From Glebionis coronaria (Eukaryota; Streptophyta; Magnoliopsida; Asterales; Asteraceae), in NCBI GenBank assembly GCA_025667525.1, contig CM046878.1:514360274-514424273 (forward strand): a stretch of DNA of 64,000 nucleotides, given 5' to 3'. The translations under genes and the position numbers were made by a program. The notes below the pieces were generated by a model. The model saw only the letters and a program-made list of their open reading frames with translations. It was not told where the DNA came from and made no database searches. This document shows positions 13,084 to 25,287 of this stretch, in pieces; position 1 is the stretch's first letter; every line of letters begins with the position of its first letter.

Positions 13084-14712
13084 TTCGTCTATCAAACATC
13101 TACCTGTAAACATTATTGAAAAAGCAAAATACAATATTAAAAAATCTTTCATAATCCAAAAATATTCTTCTCGACATGTCTTTCAGTATCGATAATATGG
13201 ACGTGCCTAGAAATGTCGCTCAATAACGACACGGGTGTGTACATAAAGCTCGAATGAAAGTTGTAAATATTTTTCAAAATATGTCATTTCTATCTTTTTT
13301 TAAAGGAAATTGTCTATTTTGGATAATATTTCCAACAACGGGTAGAGCAATCTATCTTGGGTTGAGCTTGTCACAAAACATTCAACGTTTTGAGCTCAAC
13401 ACAATGGCTTGTAATCACTTTCAGATTGCAACCCGGATCTAAATTCACGGGGGAGTGTACGCTTTTGTGACCTTACCCTTAGCAAAAGAATTTAAATCTT
13501 CTTACACTTGAGTGGATTCGTCAAGACATTCAAAGTCTATGAACTCAAGTTTATGCTTTAGAAAAACCTTTTCGCCAAAAAGAATTGATTTTTCAAAAAG
13601 CGTTGAACACAACTTTTTCAAGAATTTCTCAGTGATATTCAAAATCTTTCAAAAATGTGTGTTCAACAACTCCTATCCTCAAAAGTTTAATGTGGATCAT
13701 ATCCTCGTAATGACAATTCCATTGGATCAATTTTTGAGGGGGAGCTTTCCAAATTTCATGCTAAGTTTGACACATTTTTCTCCTGAAAGTTTTCAAGACT
13801 ATTTTTAATAATATATTTTAATCAAATTTGGTATCTCTAACATCAAACGATTTTATATATTAGAGATACGGGAGAAAATGTGATTAAAATGTGATCTATA
13901 GACTCAAGCACTTTAACTCTTACCTACATGTGCAAAATGTCTACTTAAATTCTTTCGCATTTCTATGTACATGTGAAGGGGGAGCATTTCTAAAACGACA
14001 AAACTAGCAAGGTGTTAAATGTTTTTCAAACACTTTGTTAGAATTTAAAGTGGTTTTCATGGTTACGATCAAATACCCACAACATCTTTAATTCACGACG
14101 TTATTGGTGTCAAAAGGGTGGTTAGGTTTAGTCATATGATCCAACCAGAACCGGAGGGATCTTCTCAGGGACAATCCAATAGATTATTCGAAGTCCTTAG
14201 GAAAGATGGAGAAGAATGTGAACGAAGCTGAATGTTGACTAAGTACTGATGATAGCACTGGAACAATCACAACAAGGTGCTATTAATGATGTCTTGGTAA
14301 GCATTGAAGGGGTTGAAGAATGAAAAAGAAATGTAAGGATAAAGGGTGTAAAGAAATTAGCCCTCCATACAACTTAGGCAGAAACCGGGTCAACTCATCA
14401 TGAAGACAGACTCATCAAGGATCCAGTGATGTGAAGCACAACCCTTTCCTAGCTACAGGCTTCTCTCAAAAGAAGTTTGTTTTATTGTCACGGAGATCAA
14501 CACGACTTCTATTGACTTTCTCACTCCGAGATAGTTGATATTGAATAGGTGGCATCTGCTCCAGCCTCCGACCACTAAAAGTGCACAAATCGAGTCTAGA
14601 GCCAAGAGATCAATCAAATCTCGTTAGGACACACGGATGAAGATCAAGAGAGTCCTACGCTATATCCTTGTGATATTGCTAGAACACTCAGAGTGATACT
14701 ACTTAGTATTCA
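13084..14712 (+). other. Element A 3' noncoding region, first part
   Basis: No coding capacity is seen. Three purine tracts of PPT type occur (about 13446, 13736 and 13978: GGGGGAG with purine flanks). From about 13590 the sequence aligns with the region after the accessory ORF of element B (from about 30285), so A passes straight from pol to the 3' region without an accessory gene. Conserved blocks around 14100-14700 match 30680-31360 of B. The region is broken at 14712 by the insertion of B and resumes at 32772. Confidence 0.75.
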
Positions 14713-15040
14713 TGTTAGAAATACGTTTTACGTATATTAGAAGTATCGGTCACTCCACAATATTATTTATGTTGTAATAGCTCGTAGTTGACAAATAGTT
14801 ATTAGTTGCTTATTAAGTTAAGTAAGAACCGGTCCATGGGCTTGTCATGGACCGGCCCAAGCCCATGTAGCTTGGAAGTATAAATACCCCTTTCCACCAT
14901 GGAAAGGGGTTGGTTGTTGTCATTTTCTAGTTTCCACTTAATGAAATAACACATAGTTTCTCTCACTTTCTCTCTCTAACTTTCTCTCTCTAGAAATCAT
15001 CAACCCCCTTCATAGATTCATAGGTTATCAATATTCTACA
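14713..15040 (+). repeat. 5' LTR of element B
   Basis: It starts TGTTAGAAATACG and ends TATTCTACA, followed at once by the primer-binding site. It matches 32439-32766 except for two substitutions (around 14790 and 14815). U3 holds a 10-bp perfect inverted repeat, CCGGTCCATG/CATGGACCGG (14829-14855). The TATA box and a 9-bp stem-loop follow. The last 100 bases are rich in TCTC repeats. Confidence 0.97.
14879..14909 (+). promoter_or_regulatory. Element B promoter: TATA box with adjoining stem-loop
   Basis: TATAAATA (14879-14886) is followed directly by CCCCTTTCC, a five-base loop and GGAAAGGGG (14887-14909), a perfect 9-bp stem. The usual plant start site lies about 30 bases after TATA, so the hairpin falls near the transcript 5' end. 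The same arrangement with other bases occurs in the LTR of A at 33881-33913. The 3' LTR of B has an identical copy. Confidence 0.75.
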
Positions 15041-15042
15041 TT

Positions 15043-15054
15043 TGGTATCAGAGC
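15043..15054 (+). other. Primer-binding site of element B (initiator tRNA-Met type)
   Basis: TGGTATCAGAGC begins two bases after the 5' LTR end. This is the usual complement of the 3' end of plant initiator tRNA-Met, the primer for minus-strand DNA in most plant copia elements. Confidence 0.93.
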
Positions 15055-15289
15055 TATGGGGTGATTTAAGGTAGTGATTTGTGTGGTTTTTTAGTTTTTG
15101 ATTGTATTAGTGTTCTTTAAGAAGATTCATCTTGATTCTTGGTGTTTTTGGTGTTTTTGTGATTGGGATTAGTGGATAAGTATTAGTTTTTACTTATTAT
15201 TGTTGAAATCACAAAACTTTTTGGGTCATTTGGTCAAAATTTGGGTTTAATCTTCATATTAGTGGTCGACTGTTCATCGTAGCAAAGTT

Positions 15290-15812
15290 TCTGATTACCC
15301 AGCAAAAGTTCTGAACCAACAAGTTCCGGATCAACCAAAAGTTCCGAACCAGGAAGTTCCGAACGAAAAAGTTCCGGATCAAGAAAGTTCCGGATCAAGA
15401 AAGTTTCGGATCAAGAAAGTTCCGGATCAAGAAAGTTCCGAACCAAGGAAAGTTCCGAACCAAGAAACTTCCGAATCAAGAACTTCCGGATCAAGAAGTT
15501 CCGAACCAACAAGTTCCGGATCAAGCCAAAAGTTCCGGATCAAGAACTTCCGAACCAAGAACTTCCGAACCAAGAAGTTCCGGATCAAGAAGTTCCGAAC
15601 CAAGAACTTCCGAACCAAGAAGTTCCGGATCAAGAAAAGTTCCGAACCAAGCACTTCCGAACCAAGAAGTTCCGGATCAAGCCAAAAGTTCCGAACCAAG
15701 AAGTTCCGGATCAAGAAGTTCCGGATCAAGCCAAAAGTTCCGAATCAAGGTAATTCCAAGCCAAATCTTCCGAATCAAACTTCCGAATCAACAAAAAGTT
15801 CCGAATCAAGGG
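15290..15812 (+). repeat. TTCCGGATCAAG / TTCCGAACCAAG array in leader of element B
   Basis: Some thirty to forty units of 12-20 bases alternate TTCCGGATCAAG and TTCCGAACCAAG (also TTCCGAATCAAG), separated by AA or AAA fillers. The array starts about 250 bases after the primer site and ends about 135 bases before the gag ATG at 15948. Open antisense frames across it are by-products of the 12-base periodicity. It lies between a plausible splice donor (AAG|GTAGTG, 15070|15071) and pyrimidine-rich acceptors (15844 or about 15939). Confidence 0.92.
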
Positions 15813-15947
15813 TTATTTTGCTTGTTTTTTCGACAATTTTTTAGAGGATTTAATCTTGGTTTCTTACAACAAAAACTCAACACAATTCACAAGCTTTACT
15901 TCACTGCTCGATCAAACGATAATCTTTGTCTCTTTGAAGTTAACAAA

Positions 15948-18900
15948 ATGAATCCAAATTCAGTAATGCCTCAGATGACATCACTTACGGATATTTCCGT
16001 CATTACGGGAACGGATAATCGCCCGCCAATGCTCATCAAAGAAGTTTTTGAAGCATGGCAAGGCCGGATGATGTCTTATCTTAAGGGAAAACCGGTTTAT
16101 GGGAGGCTTATGGTTAAGTCAATCTTAAATGGTCCACTTGACTATGGTACCATCGTGGCTAACAATGTGTCTCGACCAAGAGAATTTGAAGAACTTACAC
16201 CAGCTCAACAACTTGTTGCCGATGCAGACGAGAAAGCTCTTCAAACAATTCTCCAAGCTCTTCCCCATGACATCTATAGGATGGTAAGTCAGTATACCGT
16301 GGCAAAGGATTTATGGGAACGTCTTAAGGTGTTGCTACAAGGTACGTCTCTCACCAAACAGGAAAGGGAATGTCAGTTGTATGACCTGTTTGACAGATTC
16401 ACTTACAACCCAGGGGAAACGCTTCACGATTATTACTTCAGATTCACCACACTCATGAATGATCTGAATGTATACAATCTGGTGATTGCTCCATTCCAGG
16501 TTAACACCAAATTCTTGAATACTTTACCTCAAGCTGAATGGGGTGAGTATATTACCGATGTTAAGTTAACCAGGGATCTGCATAAGTGCAATTTGGATCA
16601 ACTATATGCTTTTCTTCAGCAGCATGAGAAACATGTGATCATGCACCGTTCTCCACGAGGTATGTACCCTGATTCATTAGCTTTGATGGCGAATCAACCA
16701 AGCTTGTCTCACAACAACACTCCTTATATTTTGGGACATCAAGCCTATCATCCATCACCTTACATGACACCTACTTTTCCCCAATACTCGATTCTACCAC
16801 AACCACCCACCTCACATCAGCAACAATATCGGTTTAGTGCACCTTCATCACAATATGCTACACAACCTCACCCAGCAAGTATTGCACCTTATGCTCAATC
16901 TTCATATTCTTCTTATCAAGAGAATGCAGCATATCCAACAAGCTACCCTGATCAAATGAGTATTCCTTCTAGTGATTATGCAGCTCAAGACCAAGCAATG
17001 TACTGTGATGATGAGGAAGTCCCCGTTCCTGTATTCAAACAAGGTGCTGATCCAGTTGAAGTGTTGACCACTATGTCTGCTTATCTCACAAGGACTTTAA
17101 GCAAACGAGGATTTAGGGGATCAGCTCCTACCAACAATCAGTTGAGGAATTCATCCAATTCTCGCCAACAAGCTACTATTGAGAATGGCAGGGTAATGGT
17201 TCAGCCTATTCAACCATATCAGGGGAGACCTACCACATCAACCACCAATGCTCGCACGGTCAATCAGGCTCCAATGGTCAATCCTGCTCCAAGGGCTAAT
17301 TCCACGGGCAAGTTGCGAATGATTACATGCTACAACTGCAAGGAAGAGGGTCACATGTCCAGGGATTGTAAGAAACCCAAGAGGAGAAGGGATGGACAAT
17401 GGTTTGCAGAAAAGATCTATCTGGTAAATGCTCAGGCACAAGGAAGGGAACTTGATGAAGAGGAGCTTGCATTTCTTGCTGATCCAGGGATTGCTGAACA
17501 AGACACGGTCACCACACAGAATGCAGCATACCAAGCAGATGATCTCGATGCGTATGACTCAGACTGTGATGACTTTCAATCTACAAAGGCTGCTCTTATG
17601 GCAACTATCTCCATCTTAGGGCCAGAAAAGAGATCTGAGGTACTTATTAATACCACCGATAATACCACTGATGCTAGTATTCAACCACATCAAGTTGTGC
17701 AAGAGAGTGCTGATTCGAATGAATCTTCGGTGGTGAGTCTTTCAAATGAGGAGACAAATAATGATAGCAATATCAATGTGAGTCCCCAGACTTTGAGTGA
17801 ATCACAACCGGGACCCATTTCGCATACGCCTACTCCTGCTCAACAAGATTTGGTCATGGTTCCTGCTACATTACTTAGCCAAATGAATGCTGCACTCTTA
17901 GAAACCTTAGCTAAGAATAAGAATTTGTCTGATGAGCTTGCCTTAAGCAATGAGAAAGTTCAAACCTTGGAATCAGTGCCTTCGTCTAGTGTTCTAACTA
18001 ATCCCGAATATGATCATTTTAGAAACAAACAAATGGATCACTTGCAAGAAATTGAAAACTTAAGAGCTAATCTGACTAATGAACTTAAAGAAAAGGAGTT
18101 AGTGGTCACTAATTTTCAAAAACTTCAAACGGATTTTGAATCACTCGAGTCTAAGAAGAATGAAATGGAGATTAATGCTACTAATAAGATTAGAAGTCTA
18201 GATTACTTGCTGTTAAGACAATACGATGCTTCTCAACTAGTGCACTTATTTGATGCTTCGTTTAGAGAATTTAACTTATCTCGTCAAAAAGGCCTTCCCC
18301 CTAATCCACGATATGCAAAACAAGCTTTAAGACATAGTCCTAGACTTTATAATGCAACTCAATTAGGATTGGCCTTAGACCCGATTGTTTTTCCCGATGA
18401 TCGAACAAGTAAGGATCTAGTTGATGAGGATCGGTCATACAATTCTGCAAAATATCCCGAGTGTGATTATTTTAAATTGAATAAGGAGCTTGCAAAAACG
18501 GATTTTAGAATTCGCTTCCATATGGACAAAGATCTCATAACAGCACCGACCTACATATTAGATGAAGAAAACCCTAGTACATTTCCTACACTTGTCAATA
18601 TGGAAGGTCCTAAGGAAATTCCAAAGGATCTTCCACCTGTTAGCACTGTGTGGTTAAACTTGCAAGAGATTAATCAATACTTTACTAATTTTGACAAGGT
18701 CATTTTGGATTGTACGACTTCAAATGGCTTAAATGCCGGAGAATGGGCTTTCGAACATATGAACGAGGTGTTTAAAAATGAGATCAATCCGTTTGTCGAA
18801 AGTCTAAAAGGAACTTTTGCATCTCTTAAGGAAAATCTTGTGTTTGAAATTGGTGAAGTTCAAAAAGTGTTTTATGAAATGGACACCGCTTACGAACTAC

Positions 18901-20126
18901 AACTAATTGAAAAAGAAAAGATTTTAACCGAATATGACCGATTCTTGTCTGCAGTAATCTCGTGTGATGTGCTTACTACTGTAAATGTTAATTATTCGAA
19001 TGAGCTTACATCCGCTATGATTAATTGTGATGCTGTGCATATATGTGGTGATGTTTGTGATCTCTCTGTAAATGTTGTTGATACTGTAAATGAGGTAGAT
19101 AATCATTCTTGTCACGAATCTAACGCTGAGTTTTTAAAGCTACAAGATTCTTACAATTTACTTTCAAAACGCTTTAATCAACTAGAACAACATTGTATAT
19201 CTTTAGAATTAAAACAACAAACTCAAAATGAGGATCTTTTGATATCAAATGGTTGTGAAAACGGTGTTGAGACGAGTGACAAGATGATTGCAATTGTTAA
19301 GACATTAGAGGAAGAAATCATGAGATTGAAGAGAGATGTGTCATCAAATGAAACATTAAAATTGGAACTAGAGGCTGCAGAGTCTAAAAACCAGGTCTTA
19401 GAAATTAGACTTTCGTCTGTTCTAGAGGAGATGGATCGAACAAGACAGGGACTATCCGCTCTTTATGGTTCACTAGAAGAACGCTTCGCTTTTAATGCGG
19501 CACAGCAACAATCTTATGTTGAACAACTGAACCAAAAGTGCGAGGAAATCTCTGATTTGAACATCCTGCTCATTGACAAAAATATGGTTTTGGCTGAGTT
19601 AAAGGAGACACTTCTTCTCACCCGACAAGAAGTTGTTGATAACTTAACTACCGACTCTGCACCTTCCACTAGTGCTCCAACAACCAAGTCAGTAGTGCTT
19701 TATAAGAATCCGCTTCATAAGAGAAACCCGGTTACCTACGATGATTATATGAGGAATGCCATTAAGCATGTCGATCTTCTTAGGGATATTTTAGACGATC
19801 TTTATGCCTTAGATCCCTCAAGTAGCGACTATTATTCGGCTCATGAATATATTAAGCGAGTTCAATATTGCTTAGCATATTTGCAATACATAGGTACACC
19901 AGGTTCGGCACTACTTAATAATAGGCCCATTGCTGTCACTCCATTTAATAAGACTCCAGGAGCAAAACCGTCATTGGCACAATCAAGTAAGACACCTTTA
20001 AAATCTGTTGCTAATGTTCCCACTTTGCCTTCTACAGTATTAAAGAGACTACTAAGGCTAAAGGATCGCCACTCAAGAAAGATAAGATCAAGCCCTCCAC
20101 TAGTAGTGCCACAAAGAAGAAAGTAG
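15948..20126 (+). CDS. gag: Element B Gag polyprotein, very long form
   Basis: The start is ATG 15948 ([10 protein letters not shown]); the in-frame ATG at 15822 lies in the leader, and the homologous start in A supports 15948. The frame gives 1,392 aa. Residues about 20-260 are the copia-type Gag core ([31 protein letters not shown]). A Gln/Pro/Tyr-rich stretch follows, then an intact CCHC zinc knuckle ([14 protein letters not shown], residues 461-474), an acidic linker, and long coiled-coil stretches (about 640-780 and 1080-1230). Gag forms the particle and binds RNA. The reading frame shifts near 20040, so the last 29 residues and the stop at 20126 are out of frame relative to the homologous continuation. 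Confidence 0.9.
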   Translation: MNPNSVMPQMTSLTDISVITGTDNRPPMLIKEVFEAWQGRMMSYLKGKPVYGRLMVKSILNGPLDYGTIVANNVSRPREFEELTPAQQLVADADEKALQTILQALPHDIYRMVSQYTVAKDLWERLKVLLQGTSLTKQERECQLYDLFDRFTYNPGETLHDYYFRFTTLMNDLNVYNLVIAPFQVNTKFLNTLPQAEWGEYITDVKLTRDLHKCNLDQLYAFLQQHEKHVIMHRSPRGMYPDSLALMANQPSLSHNNTPYILGHQAYHPSPYMTPTFPQYSILPQPPTSHQQQYRFSAPSSQYATQPHPASIAPYAQSSYSSYQENAAYPTSYPDQMSIPSSDYAAQDQAMYCDDEEVPVPVFKQGADPVEVLTTMSAYLTRTLSKRGFRGSAPTNNQLRNSSNSRQQATIENGRVMVQPIQPYQGRPTTSTTNARTVNQAPMVNPAPRANSTGKLRMITCYNCKEEGHMSRDCKKPKRRRDGQWFAEKIYLVNAQAQGRELDEEELAFLADPGIAEQDTVTTQNAAYQADDLDAYDSDCDDFQSTKAALMATISILGPEKRSEVLINTTDNTTDASIQPHQVVQESADSNESSVVSLSNEETNNDSNINVSPQTLSESQPGPISHTPTPAQQDLVMVPATLLSQMNAALLETLAKNKNLSDELALSNEKVQTLESVPSSSVLTNPEYDHFRNKQMDHLQEIENLRANLTNELKEKELVVTNFQKLQTDFESLESKKNEMEINATNKIRSLDYLLLRQYDASQLVHLFDASFREFNLSRQKGLPPNPRYAKQALRHSPRLYNATQLGLALDPIVFPDDRTSKDLVDEDRSYNSAKYPECDYFKLNKELAKTDFRIRFHMDKDLITAPTYILDEENPSTFPTLVNMEGPKEIPKDLPPVSTVWLNLQEINQYFTNFDKVILDCTTSNGLNAGEWAFEHMNEVFKNEINPFVESLKGTFASLKENLVFEIGEVQKVFYEMDTAYELQLIEKEKILTEYDRFLSAVISCDVLTTVNVNYSNELTSAMINCDAVHICGDVCDLSVNVVDTVNEVDNHSCHESNAEFLKLQDSYNLLSKRFNQLEQHCISLELKQQTQNEDLLISNGCENGVETSDKMIAIVKTLEEEIMRLKRDVSSNETLKLELEAAESKNQVLEIRLSSVLEEMDRTRQGLSALYGSLEERFAFNAAQQQSYVEQLNQKCEEISDLNILLIDKNMVLAELKETLLLTRQEVVDNLTTDSAPSTSAPTTKSVVLYKNPLHKRNPVTYDDYMRNAIKHVDLLRDILDDLYALDPSSSDYYSAHEYIKRVQYCLAYLQYIGTPGSALLNNRPIAVTPFNKTPGAKPSLAQSSKTPLKSVANVPTLPSTVLKRLLRLKDRHSRKIRSSPPLVVPQRRK

Positions 20127-22530
20127 AAGTCCACAATAGGAATGCTAGTTCAGTTTTAAATAAAAAGAATCATGTTAAGACTAAAAGCTCTGCGCCTGTG
20201 CAGAAGCCAAAACCATTCGTGAATTCTGATTTGAATTGTTGGAATTGTAATGAATGTATGTTTTCCCAACGTCATGATTTGTGTCTGATTGATCACGTGA
20301 ATGAAATGAATGCTATTAAGAATGGTCTTGAATGGAAGCCAACGGGTAGAACTCGTGCCCAAGTTGGCTGGCAATGGCGTCCCACTGGTAGGACCTTTAC
20401 ATTAGATGGAAAAATGTGCCCTTTAACTAGGAATGCATCCATTGAGGTTAGGTCTGAGCGTCCTTTAGTTAGGAACACTCGCACTCAAGTATGGAAACAG
20501 CGCCCTTTAATTAGGTCAGCCCCCACTATAGTGCCTATCAGTGAAGAAATACCTCAGGATATAAGCCAACTAGAATCTACACCACCTATTAAGAAAAAGA
20601 AGGCTAGGAAATCTAAGAAACCTAGAGTTAGCAAATCTAAGAATATTAAATCTGTACCTGCTAATAACAAGGAACACTCAGATTCCGATACCTCTACATT
20701 GTCTTCGTGTGGTGATATTTTCAGGTGGTCCAAATCATCCTGTGGTATTTGGACTCCGGTTGTTCAAAACATATGACCGGAAATCGCTCGATGGTCCGAA
20801 ATTTCGTCAGCAAGTTTCTTGGTACGGTTAAATTCGGGAATGATCATATAGCAAAGATAATGGGGTATGGTGAATATCAGATTGGAAACGTGACGATTTC
20901 AAGGGTATACTATGTAGAAGGTCTTGGTCATAATTTATTCTCAGTAGGACAGTTTTGTGATTCCAACCTTGAGGTTGCTTTTCGACAACACACTTGTTTC
21001 ATCCGCAACTTGGAAGGAAAAGATTTGTTGAAGGGATCTCGTGGTGCAAATCTCTATACCTTGTCCTTACAAGACATGATGGCCGCCTCTCCAGTATGTC
21101 TTCTCTCTAAAGCATCCAAGACCAAGTCATGGTTATGGCATCGCAGATTATCTCATCCTAACTTTGATGCTATTAATCATCTGGCTAAAAACGATTTAGT
21201 TCGTGGTCTTCCAAAGCTTAAATTTCACAAGGACCATTTATGTTCCGCGTGTTCAAGGGGGAAAAGTACCAAGAAATCTCACAAGCCCAAAGCTGAAGAC
21301 ACCAATCAAGAAACACTTCATCTTTTGCATATGGATCTTTGTGGGCCAATGAGAACTGAAAGTGTGAGCGGTAAGAAATTCATTCTGGTAATTGTGGATG
21401 ATTTCTCTAGGTTTACATGGGTTAGATTTCTACGTACAAAGGATGAAGCACCGAAGGCTATCATCACTTTTCTGAAATTCGTTCAGGTACGTTTGAATAC
21501 TACTGTCCGCCGTATTCGTACAGACAATGGTACAGAGTTCGTCAACCAGACTCTTCGTGATTATTATGAAGGAGTTGGTATCTCACATGAAACATCCGCT
21601 GCACGCACTCCACAACAAAACGGTGTCATTGAAAGACGGAATCGTACACTTATGGAAGCTGCTAGGACTATGCTTATTTACGCGAACGCTCCATTGTTCT
21701 TGTGGGCAGAGGCTATATCTACTGCATGTTTCACCCAAAACCATTCTATCATTCGGAAACGCCATGGAAAAACACCTTATGAGCTTCTACATGACCGTAA
21801 ACCCGATGTTTCATTTTTTCATGTGTTTGGTGCTCTTTGTTATCCAAACATCAATAGTGAGAACTTGGGTAAGCTTCAACCGAAAGCCGATATAGGTATT
21901 TTCATTGGTTACTCACCGTCCAAGAAAGCATACCGAATCTATAACCGTCGTCTTGGCAAGATTGTATAAACTATGGACGCAGATTTCGATGAGCTGACAG
22001 CGATGGCTTCTGAGCAACACAGCTCTGAACCCGCGCTTCATGAGATGGGAACCGGTGCTATTAGTTCCGGATTAGTTCCCAATAATCCTACTTCTACATC
22101 ATTTTTACCACCGTCAAGGCCCGAGTGGGATAAACTGTTTCAACCATTGTTTGATGAATTCTTCGATCCCCCGACTGATGAAGTTCCAGCACCTGTAGTA
22201 ATCGCTCCAATCCCTGAAGTGGTTGCTCAAGCTAATGAACCTTTATCTAATGCATCTACAATTCACATTGAACCGGATGCACCTTCACCAAGTGATTCTC
22301 AAACTACACCTGAATCATCACCCCTACTTGTGCCTAATGATGTGGAAGAGGATTCTATTGATCACGACTTGGAATATGCTCACCTGCAAGAGCTTCCTTT
22401 CTTTGGTGTTGCAATACCTGAAAACCCTTCAGCCGCGTCTACCTCAGAAGAAGCTCCTTCTATTGTTCACTCCAGACCACCTAGGATTGAAAACCATAGC
22501 ACTAAATGGACAAAAGATCACCCCAATTAG
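20040..22530 (+). pseudogene. pol: Element B pol: Cys-rich linker, protease and integrase
   Basis: After a frameshift near 20040 the polyprotein continues as a basic linker with a Cys/His cluster C-X2-C-X2-C-X5-H-X2-C (about 20237-20285). Three imperfect W-x-P-T-G-R / P-L-T-R repeats follow (20330-20520). A second frameshift near 20730 leads into the aspartic protease, YLDSGCSKHMTG (Asp codon 20752). The integrase follows: HHCC finger (WLWHRRLSHPNF, CSACSRGK) and the DDE core (LLHMDLCGPM, RIRTDNGTEF, NGVIERRNRTL). A TAA at 21967-21969 and a frameshift near 22522, in a CCCC run, break the frame. All catalytic residues are present, so lesions are few and recent. Confidence 0.88.
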
Positions 22531-24193
22531 GAATGTTATTGGAGATCTAGATCGACCAGTCTCTACACGCCATCAATTACAAGAGAGTGCACTTTATTGC
22601 TACTTTGATGCATTTCTCTCTGAAGTTGAACCTAAAAATTGGCAGCAGGCTATGACCCAATCATCTTGGATTGAAGCTATGCAGGAGGAACTAAATGAAT
22701 TCCAACGACTTGAAGTATGGGAATTGGTTCCTCTCCCTGACAAGGTTAACATCCTTACTTTGTTGTGGGTTTATAAGGTTAAACTTGATGAGATGGGTGC
22801 GGTATTGAAGAATAAGGCTAGATTGGTCGCTAGAGGATATAAACAAGCCTTGGGTATAGACTTTGAAGAATCTTTTGCTCCTGTGGCAAGATTGGAGGCA
22901 ATTAGACTATTCCTTGCGTATGCTGCTCATATGAACATGATCGTCTATCAAATGGATGTGAAGACGGCATTTTTGAACGGTGAACTAAGGGAAGAAGTCT
23001 ATGTTAGTCAGCCGGATGGGTTCGTCAGTACGGAGTTTCCTAATCATGTGTACAAGCTTAAGAAGGCTCTCTATGGGTTGAAACAAGCTCCACGCGCGTG
23101 GTATGATCTCCTGTCAACATATCTCATTTCGGAAGGCTTCTCCAAAGGCAAGGTGGACCCCACTCTTTTTACTCTCAAGGAAGGCAACGACATGATTCTG
23201 GTACAAATTTATGTTGATGATATAATATTTGCTGCCACTAACATAGAATTGTCAAATCGATTTGAGAAGATAATGTCCACACGCTTTCAGATGTCGATGA
23301 TGGGAAAAATTTCATTTTTCTTAGGTTTACAGATTTCTCAGAATCCCAGAGGCATCTTTATTAATCAATCCAAATATGCTCTAGAATCTCTTAAGAAATA
23401 TAACTTTGAAAATTGTGACCCCGTGGACACTCCAATGGTGGAGAAATCCAAGTTAGATGAAGATAGGAATGGGACTATTGTCGATCCAAAACTTTACCGT
23501 GGGATGATCGGCACCCTTCTATATCTGACTGCTAGCAGGCCTGATTTGCAATTTGCTGTATGCATGTGTGCCCGGTATCAGGCTCGGCCTACCAGAAAGC
23601 ACCTACATGTTGTGAAAAGGATCTTTCGGTATCTAAAAGGAACACTTCATCGTGGTCTATGGTATCCGAAAGATTCCTCTATTGCTTTAATATCATACGC
23701 AGATGCCGATCATGCTGGATGTCAAGACACGAGGCGTAGCACCTCTGGATCTGTGCAACTCCTTGGAGATAGATTGATCAGTTGGTCTTCAAAAAGGCAG
23801 AAAAGCGCCGCAATATCAAGCACGGAGGCTGAATACATCGCCATGTCCGGTTGTTGTGCTCAAGTCCTTTGGATGAGATCACAATTAACTGACTACGGTT
23901 TGGGATTCAACAAAATCCCGATGTATTGTGACAACAAGAGCGCCATTGCCCTTTGCTGCAACTATGTTCAACACTCCCGGGCCAAGCACATAGACATTCG
24001 CTACCATTTCATTAAAGAGCAAGTGGAGAACGGAGTGATCGAGCTGTATTTTGTCACTACTGAGTACCAGCTGGCGGATATGTTCACCAAAGCCTTAGAT
24101 CGAGGACGAATCGAGTTTCTGATCGACAAGCTTGGCATGAAATCATTCACTCCAGCGACTCTCAAAGAGTTGGCAGAAGAATCAGCTGAATAG
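22523..24193 (+). CDS. pol: Element B reverse transcriptase and RNase H
   Basis: Continuous frame to TAG 24191-24193. It opens with the end of the linker ([14 protein letters not shown]), then the RVT_2 reverse transcriptase: [34 protein letters not shown] with the first catalytic Asp, [12 protein letters not shown], and YVDD at 23210-23221. RNase H follows with ADADHAG (first Asp), STEAEYIA (Glu), CDNKSAI (Asp) and a C-terminal KHIDIRYHF ... [10 protein letters not shown] block. RT copies element RNA into cDNA and RNase H removes the RNA. It has no start of its own; it would be made as part of Gag-Pol, which upstream lesions prevent. Confidence 0.92.
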   Translation, partial: PIRNVIGDLDRPVSTRHQLQESALYCYFDAFLSEVEPKNWQQAMTQSSWIEAMQEELNEFQRLEVWELVPLPDKVNILTLLWVYKVKLDEMGAVLKNKARLVARGYKQALGIDFEESFAPVARLEAIRLFLAYAAHMNMIVYQMDVKTAFLNGELREEVYVSQPDGFVSTEFPNHVYKLKKALYGLKQAPRAWYDLLSTYLISEGFSKGKVDPTLFTLKEGNDMILVQIYVDDIIFAATNIELSNRFEKIMSTRFQMSMMGKISFFLGLQISQNPRGIFINQSKYALESLKKYNFENCDPVDTPMVEKSKLDEDRNGTIVDPKLYRGMIGTLLYLTASRPDLQFAVCMCARYQARPTRKHLHVVKRIFRYLKGTLHRGLWYPKDSSIALISYADADHAGCQDTRRSTSGSVQLLGDRLISWSSKRQKSAAISSTEAEYIAMSGCCAQVLWMRSQLTDYGLGFNKIPMYCDNKSAIALCCNYVQHSRAKHIDIRYHFIKEQVENGVIELYFVTTEYQLADMFTKALDRGRIEFLIDKLGMKSFTPATLKELAEESAE

Positions 24194-25137
24194 TCGTGGT
24201 AAACTATTCAGAGTATCCTTTGTTCGTGATCATGTATATTATCGTAAATATATAAACCACAAAAGAAAAATACAAAAATATTAAACCAACAAAAATCATA
24301 AAAAATATAAAACCTAGAAAAACCATAAAAATTATAAAATCAAGAAAAACCAAAAATATTTTTCGTTTTTAAAACGGGCATGTCTTTTAGTACGGTAATA
24401 TTTACGGCCTTAGAAATGTCGATCAATATTGACACGGTGCCATAAATAGAGTCCGTATAAAAGTTGTACGTTTTTAAAACATGCCCATTATGGCTTGTAG
24501 TTATTTCTGACTGCAACCCGGTTTTCATATTAAAGTCACGTATTTCCTTGGAAAACGTTGGCTCAGAACGGGAATTAATTTTCTCGGGCGTGATTTACAA
24601 GCCAAATCATGCAAAGGGATCAAGTTTACTTTACAACTTGGTCTAACACGAATTTGTGTATGTCTCAGTGCATTAATTTGTTAAAATAAGAGAAATCTTA
24701 TTGACACCACGAATCAAACTTTTTTCAAGATACAAATTGGAAATGGTTTCATCAATATTTGACTCTTTAAACAATGACTACAGCTCTTTAAATAGAAAAC
24801 GGGTCATCGTTTAAGGGGGAGAAAATATTAAATCATCTTCGTCATTAAATCGATCTTTTCAAAAGTGATTGTGAAAAATTAATGGCTAAATGGTAATTGA
24901 GTGGTCTTGCTTTAGAATACGACTTGTGTTCGTTCTATGTGATAGGCATTGCTTTTAGATCTTGGAGATATGTTAATTGGATCGATACTTAAGTTGTGAG
25001 AGATTGTCGAGTTTAGTTTAACTATGGAAAAGTAAAATGAAATGAAAAAAGTTAGAAACAAAAAGGAAAAGAATAGAAGAATATAGGGTCAAAAGTGACA
25101 ATGGGTATAAGTTGGAGAAAATTTGACCTAAGTCAAA

Positions 25138-25143
25138 TATAAA
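25138..25143 (+). promoter_or_regulatory. Candidate internal promoter for the accessory ORF
   Basis: TATAAA lies 1,073 bases before the accessory ORF start, just before a C run, and is followed by a pyrimidine-rich stretch like a plant 5' UTR. It may drive a separate transcript of the accessory ORF. This is inference; a single TATA box in AT-rich DNA is weak evidence. Confidence 0.35.
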
Positions 25144-25170
25144 CCCCCCCCCCCCCCCCCCCCCGCCCCC
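25144..25170 (+). repeat. Poly-C tract
   Basis: Twenty-one C in a row (25144-25164), one G, then five C. Long C runs are rare in plant DNA and unstable, so the true length is uncertain. Confidence 0.9.
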
Positions 25171-25287
25171 ATTTTTCCTTTTCACTGTTTATCTCTATTT
25201 CATTATTGTTGCCGCCATTGTTACACACACAAACAAGCACTCAAATCTTTCGTTTATTCATCCATCCTGTTCATTCGACTAAATAAG

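Noticed and set aside
15043..15054. tRNA-like match
   Set aside because: It is the primer-binding site complementary to tRNA-Met, not a tRNA gene.
15427..15729. 100-codon antisense frame of N-F-L-V/I-R repeats
   Set aside because: By-product of the 12-base repeat unit in the leader array of B.
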